Part shown: positions 48,448 through 64,000 of the stretch, piece after piece
How the letters are laid out: each line of letters opens with the position of its first letter
Position numbering within the stretch: position 1 is the first letter of the stretch
NCBI RefSeq assembly: GCF_037038585.1
Contig: NC_092523.1
Location: forward strand, 28,339,501 to 28,403,500
Reading direction: 5' to 3'
DNA from: Patagioenas fasciata
Lineage: Eukaryota; Chordata; Aves; Columbiformes; Columbidae
Length of the DNA stretch: 64,000 bases
The notes under the pieces: model-generated
The model's input: only the letters and a program-made list of their open reading frames with translations
Database searches by the model: none
What the model was told of the DNA's origin: nothing
Made by a program: the position numbers and the translations under genes

Positions 48448-48990
48448 GTGAGGGGCGGCCGGGATGGGGGAGCGGAGCGGGGCCGGGCTGGCCCGGGAGG
48501 CGCCTGCCCCGTCGAGTAACGGTTGTCCCCGGCAGTTCCTGGAACAGAAGTACGGCTACTACCACTGCAAGGACTGCAACATCCGCTGGGAGAGCGCGTA
48601 CGTCTGGTGCGTCCAGGGCACCAACAAGGTATGGCAGGCTTGGCTCATCCCGGCCCGGCGCCGCCCCGCTGCTGCCCTCACTGACCCCGGCCTCCCCTGC
48701 AGGTCTATTTTCGGCAGTTCTGCCGGACCTGCCAGAAGTCCTACAACCCGTACCGCGTGGAAGACATCACCTGCCAGGTAAGGGGCCCTTTGTTCTGTCC
48801 CGGGCCGCCTCGGCCCGCGCCCGCCGACCGCCATCTTCTCCCCCAGAGCTGCAAGCAGACCAGGTGCACCTGCCCCGTGAAGATGCGCCACGTGGATCCC
48901 AAGAGGCCCCACCGCCAGGACCTCTGCGGGAGGTGCAAAGGGAAGCGCCTCTCCTGCGATAGCACGTTTAGTTTCAAATACATCATATGA
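47632..48990 (+). CDS. ZAR1: Zygote arrest protein 1, complete
   Basis: Four coding exons (47632-48447, 48536-48628, 48703-48777, 48847-48990), all phase 0, give 375 residues. ZAR1 is an oocyte-enriched cytoplasmic RNA-binding protein. It is needed for the oocyte-to-embryo transition and, from mammalian work, for storing and translationally controlling maternal mRNAs. The N-terminal region holds Tyr-rich YLYAAYHPYSYRYPPP and the conserved YFDNYQRAQLKAILSQVNPN and EVGVQV. The middle (about 150-265) is low-complexity Glu/Ala/Pro with a duplicated EPLEQRPA. The C-terminal 103 residues are the atypical zinc-binding domain, with Cys at 283, 286, 297, 310, 313, 327, 330, 335, 337, 355, 358 and 365. 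It ends STFSFKYII. Identity with the related ZAR1L is less likely because of the synteny and the long N-terminal region. Confidence 0.96.
48536..48628 (+). CDS. ZAR1: ZAR1 coding exon 2
   Basis: The exon has 31 codons: FLEQKYGYYHCKDCNIRWES then AYVWCVQGTNK. It holds the first CxxC pair of the zinc domain. The acceptor is CCCGGCAG and the donor GTATGG. The introns of 88, 74 and 69 bp between exons 1-4 are very short. Confidence 0.96.
48703..48777 (+). CDS. ZAR1: ZAR1 coding exon 3
   Basis: The exon has 25 codons: VYFRQFCRTCQKSYNPYRVE then DITCQ. It holds the second CxxC pair. The acceptor is CCCTGCAG and the donor GTAAGG. Confidence 0.96.
48847..48990 (+). CDS. ZAR1: ZAR1 coding exon 4
   Basis: The exon has 47 codons plus TGA: SCKQTRCTCPVKMRHVDPKR, then the CGRCKGKRLSC block and STFSFKYII. 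This is the most conserved part of the family. Confidence 0.97.
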   Translation, partial: SCKQTRCTCPVKMRHVDPKRPHRQDLCGRCKGKRLSCDSTFSFKYII

Positions 48991-49150
48991 GTGGGATGTT
49001 GTTATTTTTTTTTGTTTGTTTTGTTTAGGGCTCTTCTAGAAAACTGCAAGCAGAGCAGATTTTTTTTTTTTTGGTTGTTCTTGTTCTAAGGTACTTAGTG
49101 AGGTGTAGGTAGGAAAGCATGCAAATAAAAGTATTGCAAAGCACACTCAA
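48991..49150 (+). other. ZAR1: ZAR1 3' UTR with AATAAA at about 49123
   Basis: This is a short T-rich 3' UTR, about 150 nt. AATAAA lies in GCAAATAAAAGTATTG. The T-rich runs could act in cytoplasmic polyadenylation of a maternal message, but no clear UUUUAU element was seen. Confidence 0.75.
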
Positions 49151-52100
49151 ATGGTTAGGTGGCTTTCTGCTCAGACAAGGGTGCATGTTGCAACTTCTGT
49201 AACTTGCATGGGGAAGAGCCTACAAATATTTTGTAAATCAGTTACAGTTTTGGCAGCAACTGACTCAGGGTCTTGAAGAATCTGAGGTGGGAAAGGATAC
49301 CAGCTATTGCTCCTACCCTTGAACTAATCATACGTTGAATGAAGCTCAACATCAAATTGGCGTCTGCAGTAGGTAGTAGGGAATAATTCATGAATAAAAC
49401 ACCTAATAGTATCCACTTACTGTGCATACTATTCCATTTAGAAGGTCTTCTGCACCTGTTTTTCATCACTAGAAAACAACTGAGAAGTGCTACATAAACA
49501 CTAGGTCACTTCTACTGGCACAGCTGGTCTGCATTTAGCTAAGCTGGTGTTCTTGCCTTGTAGACTAAAGCCAAAGAATGCTTGCAGTTCATGCATCTTG
49601 GGGACAGATCTCACAAGCTGCTGTGATTGTCTCTTGGTAAATGAGTTGCCATCTTTACCTCCCCAAGGTTATAAAGAGAAGTGATACTGTAAAGGCTCAA
49701 GGTGTGATATTGCATCTGCCTGCCTTCCTCTTGTACCTGCAGATGATGGATAAGGAGCTGTGCACTTAGTGGCTTACACTTGATGAGTTTGATCTTGTTA
49801 TGGCTTAGCTTTCTGTCAGTGGGGAAGGATTGAACTCCTGCACCCTTCTGAGACTGGGTTTGCAACTAGAAATTGTACTTCTAGTGTTGGGTGGCAATGG
49901 CAGAACCAGCATGGTTACTCCCAGATGATGTTCCCACAGGCCTGTTGGCAGTCAGTGGTAATGGACTCTGTAGGGCCACCTCACTTTGGGAATACAGCAT
50001 CACTGTTTGAGCAGTCACAAGATAGTGAATCCTACACCTCCCACTAGTGTACCCTGTAGCCAAGGAGTTGGGTAAACTTGTGAGGAAAACCTAAATTTCT
50101 GAGAATGCTAATAAAGCTGTTAATTTTGAAGCTGAACATAATAATGCACAAAGTCTTTTGCAGAATTCTTGAGGTAGCTTCTACTAGGAAAGACTGAATT
50201 ATCTTGGCTATAACAAACTTACCTATGCTTGTACCCAGCTTGAGACCACTCTATTAAAGACTAAATGGAGAACCAGTCTAAGCTGATACTGTGTAATGGC
50301 TTCGGTGCTGGGTGGAATTGCATCTCTAAATAGAAGACAGTGTATGCCAGGGTAGGCAAACATTGTCTTTTGTACCAACGAATGTCTATTTAGAGGGGCA
50401 GTGAGTGTTAATTCTGTAGGTGTAACTGATCTTGCCATAGATTCCTGCTTTATTTTAACATGCCCGTTTAAGTTGCTGCAGTAACTAAGCCTTAATGCCT
50501 CAGCACCCATTTATTGCCAAGTAATTTTATTTATTCTTGCTGCATTTTTTTTCTTGTGGCAGCATGAGGCACTCTGGGAACAAGTAGACCTACCACCCCG
50601 AGAATGTGGTACTGGTTTATTTTGTGCTTCTACCTGAAGCACTTTCCCCCGTATCACAGTAAAAGGAAATATTTCTTGCTTTACTGGCTCACTCAAAGAC
50701 TTTCACATTAGTTCCATCCTTGCCATGTTCAACTTGGAAAGTACAGCTGCAGCTGGGCAGTTTTCTGTTGTAGATGCATGTGCCTTGCACTCACCTGTAG
50801 TTACAGTAATGAGCAGGGGCAAGTGTCCAGCTTGAGGAGGAACACAGCTGTGGCTCTCCTGGCAGTCCTAGTCTGCCTCAGCTTGCAGGTGCAACTGTGA
50901 TCTGGGATGTCTTCATTGCCCTTGAAGGATATTTTTCAATATATTTTCCTGTTTGCCTTCCCCATGCTAAGGCCTGTAGTCTGTTTCCGATTGATGCAGT
51001 GTGGTAGACTGTGATGAGTCTGTGCACCTTGGTAATGAGTTTGAGAAGTTAAGCTCTGTGTCATATGGCAACTCACAGCAATATCAGCAGCTGAGTGCTT
51101 CCTATTTAAACAGATGTCCTTGCAAGCATTGCTTCGAGGATTACTTGCTGTGAATAGGGTGACTCTTACACAATTATCGGTAATATCTCAAAATGAAATC
51201 TAGTACAACTTACTTAAGAGTTGTCATCCCTACCAGCTACAGTCAAAGTGGCAATTGCTTCTGTTTGATGAGATGTAGACCAGGCCCAGTGCATCTGAAC
51301 TGTATGGCATGCTTCTGCGGCAACTGCTAACAAGCAGCTGATGAAGGCTCCAAGTGGCAGGTAACAGCAAAGAGCCACCCCTGCTTTTGTGAACTGCTGC
51401 AAGGTTTGGAGGAGTGGAGTGCAGTGGGCAGCAATATTAAAAAGGCTTTTCTTTATCCTGTAGCATTCCTCAGTTCTACAGTAGCTCTATGTCACTCCTC
51501 TTACATAAATATATTCAATGCTTTTGCTGCTTGATGCCGAAGTACCATTCTTTATCCTTTTCCACTTTACTGCTGTCATGTCCTTGACAGCATCCGCTGT
51601 GTGTCACGAGCACTGGTTCCTGGACTCAGCAGAAAGAAGGAAAGCTGCTCATGACCTATGTGATGATGCAAAGCAGAAAGGAAACAGCCTTTGTGCTGCC
51701 AGTTCTTCAAAGATATCTTGAACTTGCCCTGTACAGCTTATTTTGCATGTGTTAGCTCAGTCAGTGCTGTATTTGCTGCATCTTACAGAAGTTGTCTGAT
51801 GTTTCACTTGTTTCTGGACAGTTTCACCAGAGCTTCAGGTTTGGCACAGAACTGGCACCAAGTAACAGCTTATGAAACAGTTGAGAATGAGTAATTTTGG
51901 AAAAGCTTACAAAATTAAAGCAATATCGAAGACAATCGGCATGATTCTGCTCCATAAGGCAGGTTCACTAGTCATTGTAAATGGAGGAAGATGTTATAAG
52001 GAATTATGTATATTTAATTCAGATTTGAGTTGCGTGTGAAATCCTTTAACAGCTTCAGAAGATGCCTAGGAAAATGCTGTTGTGCTGATGGTACAGCAAA

Positions 52101-52194
52101 GGAAAAAAACCTATTATTTCAGCACACCCAGGCCTCTATTGTCAATGTTTAGTCTGTTTAGCTGAAATATTTAAACTCTAGCTTGTAAAAATAC
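49151..52194. other. Intergenic between convergent ZAR1 and FRYL
   Basis: This is about 3 kb of unique-looking sequence. No exon, RNA gene or clear mobile element was recognised; the open frames are short and unlike known proteins. Confidence 0.75.
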
Positions 52195-54038
52195 ACAAAA
52201 TGACAGATACAATGTCTTTTATTTTTACAAAAAAAGCTGGTAAAAGATGATGTAAATAAAAGTGTAATGCACCACTAAATAAAACTACTAACCCCAGTAA
52301 ATACTTATTAAATAATTAAGAACACCATCTACAGTACCACAAAACCATCAAAATAATTCAATTTTATCAGGGACAGGGAAAACAATACAGTGATTATGGA
52401 TGTGCCTTGACCAGTTACAGAGCTTGTTAGGATAACATAACTACTGTCAGCAGTCCAACAGCGTGCACAGTGCCTTCAGTTAATGCGCTTTCAGCATAAT
52501 TACATTTCTAGTGGGGTCCAATTCCCCAAAAAAGGCAGAGCTAAGAATTTCAATTCTACATTCTAAACTCTAGAATTAGAGCCCATTAAAAAAAAAATCA
52601 CAGTGGGTAAGAGATGTATATAAAAATACTGGGTGTTCCTTTCAAATCACAGGAATCATGGGACTACATTCTTTTTTTTTTCTGTTTTTCTTTTTTTTTT
52701 TTTTTAATTTTTTTTTTATTTTTTACAAAATGCTATTGGTTTCAACAGAATCCAGTTTGTTTTATGCTACAGACTTTGACACTGACCTAAGAGTATATTG
52801 CCTGTTTGCATGTTTTGGTAGTCAGTCTTCTTTATCTATATAGTCCCAATTCCTTAGGCTTAAGTTGAGTCATGAAGATGCATGTATGTGCATTCAAACT
52901 CTTTGAACCCTGCAGAGTACTTGGACTGCAAGTAATGTATGTGACTACTGACAGGGAGAATGCCCCCTTCCCCTCATACCTTTATACACCTACTGTCTTA
53001 ACAGTGCATTGCACAAATTTACAAGAAAAATACTGGTTTTGCACTATACAGTTTCTAGAATATATACAAAAGAAAATAAGTTAACTTCTAATCAGAATTG
53101 CTGATGGGCAGCATATATCTTTACTATACATTTTAAAGTCTCTGCAGGCAGCTACTTTTTGGTTAGTTGTTATCAATATTTGTAACATAAGCACTGATCA
53201 GAGAACTGAGCAGCATTCCAATAAAGTTAACAGATATATTATTTCTTTTAGAAACACTGGGAAATCCCAGTTTAAAATATTATTAAATGTGCTAACATTT
53301 ACACACTATGAGGATTAGATCTAATAAAATAAAATTTCTTCAAAAATAATCTTGCAGCTCTTTTAAGCATGCTCTCAGACCTTATTTAACAATCACCCAT
53401 ACCTTCAAAAAACAACTGTCACATAGCCATACATTCTAACTCACACACATCATCTCCTTGTTACAGACAACAGAAACAAATAAGACATTGAGAAGTCAAT
53501 GGTTTTTGCAGTCGAAGTCATCCTACTCATGTTTGACCGCACATTCTTCATGACATTGCAAAGTGTCTCATTAGGTATTAGCTGATGATTATATCTACTG
53601 CTGCTGGAAAGCCAGGAAGCCTGCAGGTCTTCAGCCAAAATAAACCAGCCTTGATTTTAGCCTCATCCCACCTGCGATATTGGTTCAACCTTTAGAGGCT
53701 GTTACTGCAAACACCATTTATAGTTCTGTTACAACAGAAAATAATGCATATGTATGGTTACATTTAAGCCCTTTTCCTGTCATGTAGTTTTTATACATAT
53801 ATTTAATAAAAAAATACTACTGCCACACAGCTACTGTGTAGAAAGAGCAGTCAAGTAAGATGTTCATTTCAATTATCAGATTTTTACTCTTGATAAAACA
53901 ATTTCTTGCTGTAATGAAACTGTGTTGGTTGTCCGGATTGCTGGAGGTTTTTTTTTTTTTCTATTTTTTCTTTACGAAAGGTGCTCAATAATAGTCTGAA
54001 GTGTTTTCATCATCAGTTCTTTTCTAAATGACAGCTGT
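52195..54038 (-). other. FRYL: FRYL 3' UTR (inferred extent)
   Basis: This AT-rich sequence follows the FRYL stop on the minus strand. The most distal convincing minus-strand AATAAA is TTTATT at 52218-52223 on the plus strand, giving about 1.84 kb. A T-rich block at 52670-52724 (A-rich on the transcript strand) lies inside it. The extent is inference. Confidence 0.55.
52670..52724. repeat. T-rich low-complexity tract
   Basis: This tract of about 55 bp is almost pure T with interruptions of C, G and AA. It reads as poly-A in the FRYL transcript and could misprime oligo-dT cDNA. Confidence 0.85.
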
Positions 54039-61721
<7,683 letters not shown>

Positions 61722-64000
61722 CTGCAAAATAAATATAAACAAGATTAAACATCTTCTGAAACAAAGCAAAATGAAGACTGTGCTAAAACTGTGTAACACA
61801 GTTCATCAAGTCTTGCTCCTTCTCAGATTACGTAAGAAATTGTGTTGGAAATCAACTGTTTACCGATGTTGTTTCCACTCATGATTTCTACTCTGCTATA
61901 TCACTTAGTTTTTTATTGCATCCTTCAGTTGTACATTTCCTGTAGCTTTCGTTACCCCAGATGGGGATAGTACATCTTAGCATAAATACTAATCTGTGAT
62001 TGAATCTGGGTACTGTTAGAGTGAGACATGGTAGGGGGTGGAGACAGAAAAATCACTTTCATTAAATGAGATATTTTCTCTTGCTGCACAAGGTTTACAA
62101 CAACATGTTTTCTCAGCATTTAAAATATAGCACTAATTCAAACTAGATAGTAAGAGTAAGCCTGCTGTATTTCTTGGGACTGCTTTAGAAACAGAAGGAA
62201 ATAGAACTCTCCTGTGTACATATGCAAGTTCAGGTTTACTGGATGGATAGAGAAAAAGAAATTATTCAATGGGAGCTCACACAAGCCAGGGAGATGAATT
62301 ATTCTCACATCACACAATGCAAACATGCAGATTCCACTGTTTCATTAATACAGGGCTGTATTTAACCCCAATTCCTATAGCAGACAAGAAGTTTATTAAT
62401 TTCAATGGATAATCTCTTCTTCTATAGTAGCCTTAACCAACCATGCAAATTTAAAAGTATTAATATAAAGCATTTGCAGAATCAAATATGCTCTTATTGG
62501 ACAATACGACCCGATCACCTCATTGACACAGTGCCCAGCATATTTTTCTGTACAGTGAAAACAACAGCAAGCATGAGGTAATTCAGGTATTGAAATGGGA
62601 ATGCGTCATGTTGAGATAAAGTGCAGATTATCTTCTGAAATGAAGAACAGGCTCTATATGTCCAAGGAAGAATAATTTAGCATACTGTGTGCTTGGTATC
62701 TTGAATCTCACAGGAAATCTTAGTGACCTTTTTCTAACCTTTGTCTGATGCAAGAAAAAGAAAAATGTGATTTCCCATCTGCTCAATTTAATAAAGGTTA
62801 CTTAGTGAATTAACTAGGCCTGTGTGCTTATCAAGAGGAGAAATGGAATTCTCTGAACACTGTGGTGTCAGTTTCAATTAGTGACATGGATACCAATGTA
62901 CACAGCAAATCTCATTTTTCTTTTATCTGGCAGCATTCATCGCTAACAACGGAGTAGGTTTCCAGTGGAACAAACAGCATCAGCAACTGGGAAGCCAGTA
63001 TTTATTTTCACACACTGCCCTTTTAAGATATTTTTAAAATCTTAAAACCAGTCTGTCTAAAGGGTATGCCTAGAATGTTATGATGTACACATAACCTTGT
63101 ATTTTCTGTTACACTTATCTGATTCAGTATCATTGCTCCTAATGCTCACATGAAGTCAAAGCAGTTTCCTTCCAAGGAAACAGAGCAATAGCTCCAAAAA
63201 GGTGACAAAATTGATCTAAAAACTCTGCACAGAATATATGTTCAGCACGCTAGAAAGACCTAAATTTTCTCTTGGGGAAGAGCAGCAGATTGTGTGACAA
63301 CATAATCTTCTTAATATGTTTGCTTTACATCAATTTATGTTTTCACCATACATCTCCTACAGAGTGAAGAGCTTTACCTGAAAGCATAATATAGAGAAGT
63401 TTGTGGTTGGTCATGGTCATAGAACAGGTTGGTTTGCCAGATTAATCCCAAACCAGACATCCCAGACCACCTACTATAGGTACCTTTCTTATCTCAGTGC
63501 ACAGGTAAGAGTTTCAAGCAACTGCAGCCCAAGCCTCTTACTTTTAAATTTGTTTGATGTGAATGCCAGTACAACTCATAGCACTGAGAGTGACAAACAT
63601 CATCTATTAGGGTAAACCCTGAACAACAATTTTTCATTAACAAAGTTAATGTACAGAATTTTCCAGTGGTTGGTTCTAGAGGATACCAGATTAACATGCA
63701 AATTTTATTTATTTAAATATCTGTTAATTTATATTTACTTTATTATACAATAGTCCAACCAGCTTAGTTTGATCATTTTTCTGCATGAAAAAAAGTGAAG
63801 GTCTGCAACAAGCTCACTAGGTGTTTTGCCTAAATACTTTCAGATTGAATAGGATACATAGTACAATTGCCTGCAATAACAGAAATTCAAATTTGACTTG
63901 AGGAAGTCTTTTTCTATCATTCCCTATACTCTGTTTAATAGCACAGAGGAAGAAAACCAGTAAGCCATATCTGAGAAATAGCTTTGGGAGATTTTTTGTC
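61722..64000 (-). other. FRYL: FRYL intron (incomplete)
   Basis: This is the remaining sequence to the right edge. No upstream exon was convincingly found; a GT-like junction near 63377 on the minus strand was examined and not accepted. No mobile element was recognised. Confidence 0.6.

Noticed and set aside
47928-48962. Plus-strand ORF of 344 codons in the ZAR1 gene
   Set aside because: It is another frame of ZAR1 exons and introns, made of Arg/Gly/Ala low complexity. The true frame carries conserved blocks and correct splice phases.
63370-63480. Possible additional FRYL exon on the minus strand
   Set aside because: There is a GT-like donor near 63377, but the translated sequence is unlike the Furry family and no good matching acceptor and phase were found.

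Overview
The window is vertebrate nuclear DNA, almost certainly from a bird. It has large AT-rich introns with GT-AG splice sites, CpG-island promoters, CR1 LINE 3' ends and avian-type retroviral LTRs. The gene order SLAIN2 - SLC10A4 - ZAR1 - FRYL is the order I know from human 4p12 and expect on the chicken chromosome 4 region. I cannot name the species. Most of the 64 kb is intron or intergenic DNA. I see no bacterial or phage genes, no CRISPR array and no RNA gene.

Layout. Positions 1-28140 (+) hold the 3' part of SLAIN2: seven coding exons from 1831 to 25520, a possible extra 78-nt cassette exon at 18532-18609, and a long 3' UTR. The first coding exon lies upstream of the window. Positions 28160-44400 are an intergenic desert holding a CpG-rich patch, a 78-bp near-perfect hairpin (37950-38027) and a probable isolated retroviral 5' LTR with a primer-binding-site-like sequence (41013-41826). 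Positions 44400-47165 hold the complete three-exon SLC10A4 (+), 370 aa. ZAR1 (+), with four exons and 375 aa, follows within about 450 bp, behind a TATA-type promoter and inside its own CpG island. Positions 49150-52195 are intergenic. From 52200 to the right edge lies the 3' end of FRYL on the minus strand: four terminal coding exons and a 3' UTR, convergent with ZAR1. The large FRYL intron 56303-61652 holds a 643-bp solo LTR with a 5-bp target duplication, a 189-bp hAT-type foldback element with an 8-bp target duplication, and a CR1 end.

Functions. The four genes are not a pathway. SLAIN2 acts at growing microtubule plus ends. SLC10A4 is a synaptic-vesicle member of the bile-acid-transporter family. 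ZAR1 is an oocyte RNA-binding protein of the egg-to-embryo transition. FRYL is a very large Furry-family scaffold. They are neighbours by conserved synteny.

I did not find a convincing undescribed biological system. The observations best worth checking are the SLAIN2 cassette exon, the three diagnosable mobile-element insertions, the 78-bp hairpin, the very short predicted ZAR1 5' UTR and the short SLC10A4 amino terminus. Gene names rest on reading translated exons against families I know; no search was run.
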